Below are positions 1 to 9,138 of a stretch of DNA of 64,000 bases, piece after piece. The stretch is from Bacteroidota bacterium (lineage in GTDB: Bacteria; Bacteroidota; Bacteroidia; AKYH767-A; OLB10). Numbering within the stretch: the first letter of the stretch is position 1; each line of letters opens with the position of its first letter. The stretch spans positions 62,001-126,000 of the forward strand of contig JADJPB010000005.1 of assembly GCA_016713445.1 (NCBI GenBank). Reading direction: 5' to 3'. The position numbers and the translations under genes are program-made. The notes below the pieces were generated by a model. The model had not been told where the DNA came from. It made no database searches and worked only from the letters and a program-made list of their open reading frames with translations.

Positions 1-349
1 ATTTTAAAGCTTGCTTCGCGCTCTCTATTACCTTCTTCGTATTTCCAATAAAAATTACATCATCCACAATCATCACCGGACGTTTAAGAAAAGTATACTC
101 GCTTAAAATTAATTTTCGATAATCTTTTTCTGACAATACTTTTTCATTCAATCCCATCGAACGATACTTCAATGCTACTCTGCTAAACAAAGCCTCATAC
201 GATCCCGCTAACTTTTTCATCTCGTCGATTTGTGCCGGCGTGATGGCTTCGGTTTTTATATCTTGTAGGATCACGTCTTTCTTCGGCTTTATCTCCTTCA
301 GAATTCGTTGATTGGTGGTACAGGTACTGGAATGATATATTTTTTTCAT
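1..349 (-). CDS. ArsC/Spx-family protein, partial (C-terminus beyond window edge)
   Basis: A minus-strand frame opens with ATG at 347-349 and runs without a stop to base 1, giving 116 residues of an incomplete protein. It begins MKKIYHSSTCTTNQRIL, the thioredoxin-fold start of the ArsC/Spx/MgsR family with the single catalytic-position Cys at residue 10. Further on it has LKRPVMIVDD, the family's typical segment near the end of the fold, so only a short C-terminal part is missing. Members include glutaredoxin-dependent arsenate reductases and regulators without reductase activity; the sequence here does not decide which. It is probably the last gene seen of the operon hemW, cyclase, lipoprotein, this gene, with a 22-base gap after the lipoprotein stop. 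No arsenic resistance genes are nearby, so a general redox or stress role is as likely as arsenate reduction. Confidence 0.75.
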   Translation of the reverse strand, partial: MKKIYHSSTCTTNQRILKEIKPKKDVILQDIKTEAITPAQIDEMKKLAGSYEALFSRVALKYRSMGLNEKVLSEKDYRKLILSEYTFLKRPVMIVDDVIFIGNTKKVIESAKQALK

Positions 350-371
350 TGCGTTACAATTCTATTTTTTT

Positions 372-917
372 CTATTTAAAGAACTCTGCTACTTTCTTCA
401 TGTCTTCGTTTTTCACGAGTGCAGAAAATTCAGCCATTGTAATTTTATCACCGTCCTTCGATTTTTTGGTGATGGTCACACATCGGAACGGAACGGCTGT
501 TGTACTAACGTCTAACACATCTACCACATACATAAAGTCATTCATGATTCTTACTTCTCGCTTCTTTACTTTGAAAACGGCCTTAGTAGAAGTCTCTTTC
601 GCTTTTTCAGAGATGTATGTTTTTACTTGATCCAAATTCCAATCTTCGCTTGGATCTGTACCATACATTTTACAATCTTCGTCGAGGCAATTGATTAAGT
701 TGGCAGAATCGCGTGCGGTGATGGCTACGTAAAAATCATCCACGATTTTCAAATTCGCATCAGCCTTTTGCGCATCTCCTTCCTTCATTTCCTTTTTAAT
801 GATGACTTCATTTTTCTCTTCTTTCATTTCCTTAGATGATTCTTTCTTGGAATCGCTCGAGCAAGAAGTTATCAATAATACGAATGAAAAACCGATGAGT
901 AGTATTGTATTTTTCAT
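372..917 (-). CDS. Lipoprotein with SnoaL-like (NTF2-fold) domain
   Basis: The protein has 181 residues. Residues 1-19 are a lipoprotein signal ending in the lipobox LITSC, so it should be acylated at Cys19 and sit in the envelope. A charged Lys/Glu linker (about 25-50) follows, then one domain (about 55-181) containing IVDDFYVAITARDSANL and later DFMYVVDVLDVSTT. This pattern, a helix followed by strands with a conserved aromatic and acidic start, matches SnoaL/DUF4440-type NTF2-like domains. I see no catalytic signature, so the ligand or reaction is unknown. It starts two bases after the stop of the cyclase gene, so the two are almost certainly cotranscribed. The lipoprotein call is firm; the fold assignment is moderate. 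Confidence 0.65.
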   Translation of the reverse strand: MKNTILLIGFSFVLLITSCSSDSKKESSKEMKEEKNEVIIKKEMKEGDAQKADANLKIVDDFYVAITARDSANLINCLDEDCKMYGTDPSEDWNLDQVKTYISEKAKETSTKAVFKVKKREVRIMNDFMYVVDVLDVSTTAVPFRCVTITKKSKDGDKITMAEFSALVKNEDMKKVAEFFK

Positions 918-919
918 AA

Positions 920-1669
920 TTATATTTTGTTCAATTCAAATAATAAAGGTCGAGAGGGCGCTGCATCATTCACAAATGGAGCTACTTGCAAATTCATAAA
1001 ATACAATCCGTCTTCGATTTCATCGGCAACAAAGACTAATTCGGTGATGGTTCCATCAAATCGAGTTTCATTCGGATGATTCCAAAACGCATGGTGTGCC
1101 AATAGTTTACCACCGTCTTCTTCTCGATCCACAGAGGGCAAATCAATCATTAAATGTCGAACACCTTGTTCACGCAACCATGTTGCCGCTGCCTCTTCGA
1201 GGTAAGGTGGATTGGTGTTCGAGTAATTTTTTGATAATTTATTTTTATCATTCGGTAAAGTTCGAATGATGATTGCATCCGATGGTGAAGGGCAAGCTGA
1301 TTTTATTTGATCCAAAGTAATGATTCCATCTTCACCCATTCTCTCAGGTTGAACAGAAATTAAATTGGCAAAGCAAAAATATTACTTTAAGTGCGTATTG
1401 ATGGATTATACATGGGGAGAAATATGTCCGAACGTTTCCGTATGAGTTCCATGAGCGTGCGGATTAAAAAATATATTATTAAAATTCACACCGGCACCTT
1501 CCTTTACCGATCCCACCCAATCGCCCATGCGCACGGGCTCCATCTGCACAGGACCTTGGTACCAAGCGATCACATGTCCTTCCCCGGCTTCGAAAGGAAT
1601 ACTAATATCTAGGGGTGCAGAAAGATCTACACTGTATTGAATATTTCTATGCGTTATTGAAATCTTCAT
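920..1669 (-). pseudogene. Metal-dependent cyclase family gene (kynurenine formamidase-like) interrupted by two in-frame stops
   Basis: The 250-codon frame from ATG 1667-1669 to the stop at 920-922 is a putative cyclase family (PF04199) protein, but it contains TAA at 1406-1408 and again at 1382-1384. Before the stops, residues about 70-85 carry the family metal motif HAHGTHTETFGHIS (consensus HxGTHxDxxxH). After them the same frame continues with YFCFANLISVQPERMGEDG, IIIRTLPN, and WLREQGVRHLMIDLPSVDR, the expected C-terminal half ending in a second conserved acidic and His-bearing stretch. No shift is needed to join the halves, so only two base changes separate this from an intact gene of normal length. 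The hemW stop lies four bases upstream of its ATG. Relatives include kynurenine formamidase; the substrate here is unknown. It could be a genuine pseudogene or carry sequence errors. Confidence 0.75.
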
Positions 1670-1672
1670 ACT

Positions 1673-2800
1673 TTAAATTACAAATAATTCAGATGTTATT
1701 TTATCGGCGAACAATAACCCGTTCGAACTTAATCTTAACTGATCACCCTGATGAATCAGCCAGTTTTTTTCGATGAATTGCTGCGATGATTCTAACAGTT
1801 GTCCTGCTATAGCGTCGCCATAATTTCATCGAAGCGAAACCAGGCAAATTCCCTTTCGCATCCGCAAAGATGTTAAAATGAATTCATGAAACTTCGCTTT
1901 ATGGGACAAAACTTCGTCTTCATATTCTCTTTCACCTCTTTGTAAGGCCGCAACATAAGCGCCATTGCTTTTGACATTCCAGCTTCGTACTTCACCATTG
2001 TATGAGTGCGCGGAAGGACCAATCCCTAAATAAGGTATTCCTTGCCAATAGGATCGATTATGTTTTGATTCAAATCCAGATTTACTAAAATTCGATATTT
2101 CGTACCAAGGAAAACCTAAACGCTCGGATTCTGAGAGCAAATATTCATATTGCTGAGCGGCTTTCTCCTCGTCAGGTGCCATGGTCAATCCTTTTACGAT
2201 TTGCCAACTTAATGCAGTTTTTGACTCTACGGTTAATCCATAACAAGAAAGATGTGTGATGGGAAGAGAAAATGCTATTTCCACGTTCTTCATCCAGTCA
2301 TTCATCTCCAACTTCGGCCATCCAAAAATTAAATCGATCGAAATATTATTGAAGCCCATATCGGCTGCATTGGGAATGCACGACAATGCTTGCTCTTTGC
2401 TATGAGCACGATTCATTGCTTTCAGATCTTCTTCACGAAACGATTGCACCCCCACACTCAAACGATTAATAGGACTTTGCTTTAAAGCTTTCAAATAAAC
2501 TTTCGTCAAATCATCGGGATTCGTTTCAATCGTAATTTCAGCGCGTGCATCTACCACAAATAAATTATACATCTCTTCAAACAAACGCATCAGTTCATCA
2601 TAAGAAAGCAACGATGGAGTTCCGCCACCCAAATAAATTGTAGATACTTCTTGACCCTGTAATTCCGTGGCTCTCATCTTCAACTCTATCAACATTGCAT
2701 CTAACAACTCATCTCTTCCACGTTGTGAAGTAGAGAAATGGAAGTCGCAATAGTGACATGCTTGTTTACAGAATGGGATATGTAAATAAATTCCGGCCAT
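1673..2800 (-). CDS. hemW: Radical SAM heme chaperone HemW (in-frame TGA near the C-terminus)
   Basis: The protein starts MAGIYLHIPFCKQACHYCDF, with the C-x3-C-x2-C radical-SAM cluster motif, then IYLGGGTPSLL (residues about 56-66, SAM-binding GGTP), ETNPDD and NRLSVGVQSF, all characteristic of the HemW group. HemW binds heme and delivers it to respiratory enzymes, and was formerly annotated as oxygen-independent coproporphyrinogen oxidase. The open frame from 2800 stops at a TGA at 1826-1828 after 324 residues. The same frame continues for 50 more codons to a TAA at 1673-1675 and encodes a sensible winged-helix end with NYGDAIAGQLLESS and LLFADKITSELF. The full 375 codons equal the usual HemW length, so the TGA is either a recent nonsense mutation or an error. 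First gene of the minus-strand operon. Confidence 0.88.
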
Positions 2801-2870
2801 GATGGTACAAAGAACGTGAAAAGTAGTTATACAGACGCTACTTATTAATTGTTCTTGACTTTTGTTTTTT

Positions 2871-3003
2871 TGGTAAATATAAATTCAAGTATACCAATTA
2901 TTCAAGCCTCTCCTCCTAGCCTCCTCTCCAGAGGAGAGGAGGAATTTGCTCTTTGGTAAATATCATTTTTAGTATTCCTATTGTTTCAGCCTCTCCTCCT
3001 AGC
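2871..3003. repeat. Imperfect direct repeat of about 50 bp with a hairpin in the first spacer
   Basis: Two copies of a block starting ggtaaatat and ending cctctcctcctagc occur at about 2873-2920 and 2954-3003. Between them, 2920-2929 (cctcctctcc) and 2933-2942 (ggagaggagg) form a perfect 10-bp stem with a 3-base loop. The block lies between hemW and the SBBP gene and has no open frame of note. It looks like a small noncoding repeat. Confidence 0.6.
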
Positions 3004-3134
3004 TGAATCTTCGCATAAGCGTCAGAGTAGTTTGATATTACAAAACAAATTTTTCAAATATTTTATGATAAGAAAACCTAAATGTAGGGGCAGATAATAA
3101 TGCGTCCCTACGAGAATTCACAATATATATGTGG

Positions 3135-3183
3135 GCCCGCGTTCCACAAAATTAGATGACATCCAATTTTGTGGAACGCGGGC
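3135..3183. repeat. Palindrome with perfect 19-bp arms
   Basis: gcccgcgttccacaaaatt at 3135-3153 is the exact reverse complement of 3165-3183. The 11-base centre agatgacatcc can add three more pairs (gat/atc). It is far more perfect than a normal terminator and has no U-run on either side, which suggests a REP or MITE-like repeat rather than a transcription signal. Confidence 0.75.
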
Positions 3184-3204
3184 TCTTTCTAGGTGGTGAA
3201 TTTC

Positions 3205-3234
3205 TGTAGAGACGCCATTAATGGCGTCTCTACA
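3205..3234. repeat. Perfect 30-bp palindrome of the GTAGAGACGC type, with a related small hairpin at 3240-3257
   Basis: tgtagagacgccatt at 3205-3219 is followed directly by its exact reverse complement at 3220-3234. An imperfect relative with gtagggg and ccctac arms lies at about 3086-3113, and a 7-bp stem (atcgcga/tcgcgat) at about 3241-3258. Short palindromes of this GTAGAGACGC form are familiar as interspersed repeats in Bacteroidota and cyanobacteria. I infer a REP-like family here; no transposase is visible in the window. Confidence 0.7.
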
Positions 3235-3378
3235 ATTTGATCGCGAGGCTTCGCGATAAGCTATCAGGCTATCAGCAAATTGTTGTTAACCCTTTCCCTT
3301 AGTCTTGACACGAATTCGAAGTTTCGGCACTCCTCTCAAAAGGCGACGAGGAGATTTTTTTTGGCAAATTTAAATCCA

Positions 3379-5136
3379 TTAATGCGAAACAACTACTTTT
3401 AACGTAACAACTGATTTCTCCGAACGAATCTGCAATAAATACATTCCTTCGGCAAAACCATCAACCCGCAATCCAAAATTCTTTCCATTTACATTTTTTT
3501 CCATCATCAACACTTGTCCATTCAAATTACAAAGTGAAATTTGTGCATTTTGAAATTCCTCCTTGGAAACGATGTTCAAGAAATCATTCGTGGGATTAGG
3601 ATAAAGAGAAAAACCATTTTCAATTATTGATGCTTCCAATCCTACACTCGTACGAATCAGCTGTACAAAAAACGCAGTGCCTGTTCCGGGTACGCCTGAT
3701 AAATTATAAACGCCTGGGCCCGGATCAAAATCACCTGTACCAGTAAACTGGCCAGCGTGATAAAATTTATCTTGATACATATCCAACGTAGGACCCCGAT
3801 AACCATTTACAAATCCAAACACTTTTGTTCCCCAAGCAAATCCACCAGTGCTGCTCATTGCGCAGATATAATCTGATCTATTCCCAATGCCACCGGAAGA
3901 ATTCAACATGAACGAATCGACAGGATGCGGATTAATATCTACAATACCTGTGAAAGTACCTTTAAAATAAACATTTCCTTGCACATCATTTACGATGCCG
4001 GTTGCAAAATCAATATTGTTATTACCAAAAGTTCTTGTCCATAAATACGTCCCAGTACTACTTAATTTAGTAAGAAAGATATCTTGTGAATTAGATACCG
4101 ATGTCAAGGTGTCGACTGCAGCTAAATCGGGATTAAAATCTATTTGGCGACTAAAATCGCCGATCACAAAAACATTTCCAGATGCATCCAAGTTCAAGTA
4201 CGTTGCTGAAACATTCCCGCTTGAATTTGTCGATAAGATTGGTTTTACAAAAATATAATTTCCTGCTGCATCCCATTTTAAGATGAATGATCCTTGTGTA
4301 CTTGATGGGGCAGTTTGATTCACCACATTTGCTCCTGGATCAAAATCCACAGTACCCACAAAAGTTCCACAAGCATACACATTCCCTGAATTATCCACAT
4401 CAACTCCATTTACTGCATCGCCAGCGCTTGCACCAATTTTTTTTGCCCAAACATAATTGCCTTGATTATTCACCTTCAACAAAAAACCATCAACACCACC
4501 ATTACTTCGAAGGTACTGTACATTGGGAGACGGATCTACATCCATAGAGTCACGAAATGACCCTGAAACAATCAGGTTCCCTGAAACATCCTGCCTTAAC
4601 ATCGTTGGAAAATCAGAGTTAGCTCCTCCGAATTGTTTCGCCCATAAAAAATTTCCAGTCGAATCGAGCTTTGCTAAAAATAGATCTTCATTCCCGAAAC
4701 TCGTTATATTATTGGAAACATTCGGATCAGGATTCACATCTAATGTTTGTTGAAATTGTCCGAGGAGGATTGGATTTCCTCCATTATCAACGACTAAACC
4801 TACAGGCCCATCAAAAGTAGTTCCTGCAAATGCTTTCACCCATATTAAATTTCCTTGTCCATTAAATTTAGCGAGAAAGATATCATAAGCACCCGTTGAA
4901 GATAACCATGCATTTCCTAGACCCGGATCAAAATCGATGGTATCTTGAAATGTACCTGACAAAAACACGTTGCCAAAATTATCGTGCGCCATATTAATTC
5001 CAACGGCGGAAGCACTGCCTATAGTATTGGGTGCACCCATTGCATTCGCCCAGGAAAAATTCAATTGTTGCGCTTGTGATTCATTAAAGACAAGCAAAAG
5101 AATGAATAATAGGTTTAATGATTTAATACATTTCAT
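3379..5136 (-). CDS. Secreted SBBP-repeat beta-propeller with T9SS sorting domain
   Basis: The protein has 585 residues. Residues 1-23 are a signal peptide (hydrophobic LLFILLLVF, cleavage near SQA-QQ). Residues about 45-490 contain seven or more repeats of the form DNSGNVYACGTF, TVDFDPG, then a WAKKIG-like strand: the SBBP/beta-propeller repeat (PF06739) found in secreted Bacteroidota proteins. Residues about 505-585 form a type A T9SS sorting domain (IENGFSLYPNPTNDFLNI ... GMYLLQI), so it should cross the outer membrane by T9SS and be released or attached to the surface. The DFDPG element recurs in most repeats and may bind Ca2+, by analogy only. The product is probably structural or adhesive; no catalytic domain is seen. 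The gene is monocistronic as far as spacing shows. Confidence 0.85.
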   Translation of the reverse strand: MKCIKSLNLLFILLLVFNESQAQQLNFSWANAMGAPNTIGSASAVGINMAHDNFGNVFLSGTFQDTIDFDPGLGNAWLSSTGAYDIFLAKFNGQGNLIWVKAFAGTTFDGPVGLVVDNGGNPILLGQFQQTLDVNPDPNVSNNITSFGNEDLFLAKLDSTGNFLWAKQFGGANSDFPTMLRQDVSGNLIVSGSFRDSMDVDPSPNVQYLRSNGGVDGFLLKVNNQGNYVWAKKIGASAGDAVNGVDVDNSGNVYACGTFVGTVDFDPGANVVNQTAPSSTQGSFILKWDAAGNYIFVKPILSTNSSGNVSATYLNLDASGNVFVIGDFSRQIDFNPDLAAVDTLTSVSNSQDIFLTKLSSTGTYLWTRTFGNNNIDFATGIVNDVQGNVYFKGTFTGIVDINPHPVDSFMLNSSGGIGNRSDYICAMSSTGGFAWGTKVFGFVNGYRGPTLDMYQDKFYHAGQFTGTGDFDPGPGVYNLSGVPGTGTAFFVQLIRTSVGLEASIIENGFSLYPNPTNDFLNIVSKEEFQNAQISLCNLNGQVLMMEKNVNGKNFGLRVDGFAEGMYLLQIRSEKSVVTLKVVVSH

Positions 5137-5235
5137 AAATTCAGTTTTGGAATCCCAATGTAGCTATAAAAATTGGAGAAATAAAAAAAAAAATTATCTA
5201 TTCCGTCAATCTTTTTAAAATAGAGGCGAAGAGTA

Positions 5236-6390
5236 TTATGTTTTCTTCAATACAATTCTAAAAGTAGTTCCTTTTGTTAACTCAGAGCTCTTCACAAAAA
5301 TTTGTCCACCGTGGTATTCCTCCACTATTCTTTTGGAGAGAGAAAGTCCAAGACCCCACCCCCTGTTTTTACTCGTATAACCCGGTTTAAAAATAGTTTT
5401 ATACTTCGATTTGGGCACCCCTTTCCCCGTATCGCTGATATCGAGATACACGAATTGATTTTGGTCGGTGATGCGAATACTAATTTCACCTTCTCCGCTC
5501 ATGGCATCGATTGCGTTCTTGAAAAGATTTTCTAGCACCCAATCAAACAAGTGCACATTGAGTGGGGCATCGACATCATAGTTTTGAAAATTCTCCAGTT
5601 TAAAATTCACTCTTGACGAAGCACGAGTACGAATATAATCGATAGCACTTTCAATCACCTTCGTCATATTCTCTTTTTTCAGAGCAGGTGCTGAACCAAT
5701 CTTAGAAAAACGCTCTGTGATCGTATTCAATCGTTCAATATCCTTTTCAATTTCGGGAAGATGTTCTTCGGGTTGGGGCTTCGACTTCAAATACTCCAAC
5801 CATGCCATCAGTGAAGAAAGTGGAGTTCCCAATTGATGAGCTGTTTCCTTTGCCATACCCACCCACACTTGATTTTGTTCGGCTTTGCGAGAGGTAGAAA
5901 ACGCTACGTACGATACAATCAAGAATAATGCAATTACAGCCAATTGGAAAAAAGGATAGTATCGCAATTGTGTAAGTAGGTATGAATCCTTGTAATAAAT
6001 AAAATTCTTTTGATCGGCGGTGAAAGAAATATCAATAGGTTCATGTTGTTCCTTTATGATAGCGAGCTCGCAAGCCAAATACGCAGAATCTTCTAATTGC
6101 AATGAATCTAAATTTCGGGTTGAAATAATACCATTGGCTTCATCGGTTAGAATTACAGGAACCGTTGTATTATCAGTAAGTACTGAAAGCGCGAAACTGA
6201 TATCGCCGGGCTCGGCATTGATATCAGAGATCTGTCGAGTCGCTTCGGCCCAGAGCTCTACTTTCTTACGTTCTTCCTCCGATAACTTCTTTACCAATTG
6301 ATTAGTATATAATAGTGAGCCTACTCCAATGAGTAAAGCCACTATTAAAAGGACCAATTTCCAGCGCTGCTTTCGGGTGTAAATATTCAC
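5236..6390 (-). CDS. Membrane sensor histidine kinase
   Basis: The protein has 384 residues. Transmembrane segments at about 12-30 and 141-160 flank a small extracytoplasmic sensor region. The cytoplasmic part has the dimerisation and phosphoacceptor helix AKETAHQLGTPLSSL (H-box, about residues 180-194), then the ATPase domain with N-box LENLFKNAIDAM, G1 box DISDTGKGVP and G2 box WGLGLSLSKRIV. It should autophosphorylate on the His and pass phosphate to a response regulator, but none is encoded beside it, so it is an orphan in this window. No HAMP domain is evident between the second membrane segment and the H-box. The ligand is unknown. Neighbours on the same strand lie 100 bases or more away. 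Confidence 0.9.
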   Translation of the reverse strand: MNIYTRKQRWKLVLLIVALLIGVGSLLYTNQLVKKLSEEERKKVELWAEATRQISDINAEPGDISFALSVLTDNTTVPVILTDEANGIISTRNLDSLQLEDSAYLACELAIIKEQHEPIDISFTADQKNFIYYKDSYLLTQLRYYPFFQLAVIALFLIVSYVAFSTSRKAEQNQVWVGMAKETAHQLGTPLSSLMAWLEYLKSKPQPEEHLPEIEKDIERLNTITERFSKIGSAPALKKENMTKVIESAIDYIRTRASSRVNFKLENFQNYDVDAPLNVHLFDWVLENLFKNAIDAMSGEGEISIRITDQNQFVYLDISDTGKGVPKSKYKTIFKPGYTSKNRGWGLGLSLSKRIVEEYHGGQIFVKSSELTKGTTFRIVLKKT

Positions 6391-6510
6391 TACTTCAAAT
6401 CTGAGTCAAAAATAGGGCTTTAATTCAAATGAGGCTTAGAGAAACGATGAAACATTAAGTATTGAGATTAGTACGATATATATGATTCTGACAGATTTAA
6501 TATCGAAAAG

Positions 6511-9018
6511 CTAATCTTCATCCAGCTCCAATTCTAGTTCTTCCGGTTTCTTGGGCTTTTGGATGGGTTTATTTTGGATGGCCGAATCCTTCTTAAACCA
6601 GCCAAACTCACTGTTCAATATTTTCTTTAAATCTTGCTTTTCCTTCTTTACATCATGAACGATCTTTTGTTCAATGGCTTTACGGTCATAGGTAATCTTT
6701 GGATTTGCGAGCGGACCTTTCATGTTTAAGAAAAGTCTCATCCTTCCTAATCCATCATCCTCGATGGTTCCAAACTCGGTGTTTTGTTCGCGCACTTTGC
6801 GACCAAGAATTTGTGAAAGATCGAGTTGTAATTTATAGTCTACTATATTTTCAAAGGAATGTGTTCCAGAAGCGATTAAATCCATCACGCTTGATTTTAT
6901 CTCCATGGATGGAATCTTGATCATCTGATTACTGATCTCAATTTCATTTTCCAGTGTTTCGAACTTAATATTTTTCAGGTCGGCGCTTTTCAAATATTTT
7001 GAGAGTGCAAGCATAGGTTCGAAATTTAACAATTCTCCCTTCTCAATTAACACTTTACTGCGTGCATAGATCTTATTAAAATTACAATTTAAGTTCTTGC
7101 TCCATGTAGAAACAAACTGAACCGTAGCGGTGAGTTTCCCTTTGACATTTTTATCCTGCATCACTTCCTGACCAAAATTACCCAGTTGAGTAAACACTTC
7201 TGTCACGTCCAACTTTTGCAATTGTGCGTCGCAAGAAATTAGCACACTGTCGGGGCGCGAAGCATCCATAGCTCCACTCATCAATACGGCGCCTTCGAAA
7301 GCTTTGAAGGAAATGTCGTTCCCATTCAACACTTTGTTGCGAAGATCTAATTGACCTTTTAACTGCCATGCTTGAAATTTTCGAAACGTAAGCATGCCAA
7401 TTTGCACCTTCAAATTCATCCGAATGCGATTACTAAAATCAAGACGATAAGTGGTATCCGCTGAGGCTACGACCGATTTATCTTCTAACAATTCATTCAG
7501 ATCGAGGTTGCGGCAAACGATTTGAGCATCACCAGTAACCCTTTCATTTTCGGAAAGCAGATAGGCGTAAACGTTATCGAAGCTACCATCCACTTTAAAA
7601 TCACTTCCAGCAGCTTTTCCTTGCATGTTCGTTAACGTGAGACGATTTCCAATGAGAGACATGAATCCTTGGAATCCAGAAAATTCCACTCGACTTTTCT
7701 TCAGTTTAAATCCAGCATCCTTCAATTCAATATTTCCACTACTGATCCAGCTGTTTGCCTCCTTCACCTTTCCTTTTATTTGAGCATCTACATTAAGTTG
7801 TCCCCACATCGCTTCCATTGTATCGGGAATATAAAATTTGCTTAATACTTCCAGATTCACCTTACTTTTCGCGGAAAGATTAATCCAGGGATTTGCAAAA
7901 TCTTCCAGCAACAAATTCAACAGAAAAGGTTGATTCTCGAGTACGCCGGTAGCATTCGAAATTTGTAAACGTTCAATGGGTCGGGAAGTAGAAATGCGAT
8001 TTGAAAAACTTCCTTTAAAAGAAATATTATTCAACGAATACGAAGTTCCCTTGGGCGCCAAAGATGCTTTTTCAGTACTGAATTTTGCCAAGATCAATGG
8101 TGTTTCTTTATCGCCAATTTGTCCCCTAATTTCCAAATCGAATTGCACCAATCCTGAATAATCATATTGTGATAATTTTTCGGTGTACAGCCCTGGAACG
8201 AGCGACAACATTTCTTTCAGGCCAGCTTGTTTACTTTTAATCGCAACATCGATAAAGGTAGATGCTTTCTCATCGCGAAAAAACCCATCTACCCCGAACT
8301 CAAGCGCTGCAATTTTCAAACTACTTTCCTTGATCTCATAAAGTTTTCGTGTGCGGTCGATATGAATATTTAAATCGAGGATCGACTCCTTGTGATGAAT
8401 ATAATTCACTCCGTTAGTTTGAAAACGTTCCACCATCAAATTTCCTTTTCCGCTCAAATCATAAATATCACTCGTAAATTGTCCCTTCCAATTCATCATC
8501 TCTGCAAAGAAAGAATAGTCGCGCAACGTTTGGATGGTATGATAACGCACTCCTGTTTCCTTTAAAATAATTTCCTGAAGCTGTAAATTAAAAGTACTAT
8601 TTTTATTTTCCGATTTCTTAAAGATGTCGTAATTCTCCGTGCCATTCCTATCTACAAAAAGATTACAAGTAGCATATTCGATGCTAATACTTTTCAAACG
8701 GATATCATCTGAAAAAACATCCCACCAAGAAAAAAGCAGAAAAACATTTTTAGCCACTAACAAGGGTTCTTGCGTACCGACTGTCTTTTTACCTTTGGTA
8801 CTCACGTCTTGGAAATTCACGCTTGCGTAAGGAAATTTTTTCAGAAAAGAAAAATCAATCTCCCCAACTTGAACAGGAACTGTAAGATTTGCATTGATTT
8901 GTTCGACGGCCAGCCCCTTGATTTTAGGACCGAAATACCATCCAAGGGCCGTTAAGACCATCACCAAACCACCGATTGTAGATGCAATAATGATGAAGAT
9001 TCTTTTTCTTTTACTCAC
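6511..9018 (-). CDS. AsmA-like envelope protein
   Basis: The protein has 835 residues. A short basic cytoplasmic start (MSKRKR) leads to one membrane helix at about 7-30, then a long periplasmic region. The first 120 residues (NANLTVPVQVGEIDFSFLKK, VNFQDVSTKG) match the N-terminal domain of the AsmA family. The C-terminal part (about 680-800) contains YKLQLDLSQILGRKV and MKGPLANPKITYD, typical of the AsmA-2 C-terminal domain. The protein ends in a Lys then Glu/Asp-rich tail. The family is related to bridge-like lipid transfer proteins and is linked to outer-membrane lipid homeostasis; the precise lipid is not known here. A possible promoter element TAGTTTTG lies just upstream of the start on the minus strand, but without a clear -33 box. 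Confidence 0.85.
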   Translation of the reverse strand: MSKRKRIFIIIASTIGGLVMVLTALGWYFGPKIKGLAVEQINANLTVPVQVGEIDFSFLKKFPYASVNFQDVSTKGKKTVGTQEPLLVAKNVFLLFSWWDVFSDDIRLKSISIEYATCNLFVDRNGTENYDIFKKSENKNSTFNLQLQEIILKETGVRYHTIQTLRDYSFFAEMMNWKGQFTSDIYDLSGKGNLMVERFQTNGVNYIHHKESILDLNIHIDRTRKLYEIKESSLKIAALEFGVDGFFRDEKASTFIDVAIKSKQAGLKEMLSLVPGLYTEKLSQYDYSGLVQFDLEIRGQIGDKETPLILAKFSTEKASLAPKGTSYSLNNISFKGSFSNRISTSRPIERLQISNATGVLENQPFLLNLLLEDFANPWINLSAKSKVNLEVLSKFYIPDTMEAMWGQLNVDAQIKGKVKEANSWISSGNIELKDAGFKLKKSRVEFSGFQGFMSLIGNRLTLTNMQGKAAGSDFKVDGSFDNVYAYLLSENERVTGDAQIVCRNLDLNELLEDKSVVASADTTYRLDFSNRIRMNLKVQIGMLTFRKFQAWQLKGQLDLRNKVLNGNDISFKAFEGAVLMSGAMDASRPDSVLISCDAQLQKLDVTEVFTQLGNFGQEVMQDKNVKGKLTATVQFVSTWSKNLNCNFNKIYARSKVLIEKGELLNFEPMLALSKYLKSADLKNIKFETLENEIEISNQMIKIPSMEIKSSVMDLIASGTHSFENIVDYKLQLDLSQILGRKVREQNTEFGTIEDDGLGRMRLFLNMKGPLANPKITYDRKAIEQKIVHDVKKEKQDLKKILNSEFGWFKKDSAIQNKPIQKPKKPEELELELDED

Positions 9019-9138
9019 ACCACAAAACTATATTTAGACTACTAATGAAATCTGCTTCTAAATATTGTCTTTGAACAATAAAATTGACAAGATTGATTGT
9101 GTTCTGAAAAAGAAACGATTAGGGGAATCGACTTCGAA

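Noticed and set aside
1382..1828. Alternative genetic code with TAA or TGA read as sense
   Set aside because: Many genes in the window end at TAA or TGA with the next gene starting immediately, and no other long gene contains in-frame stops of this kind.
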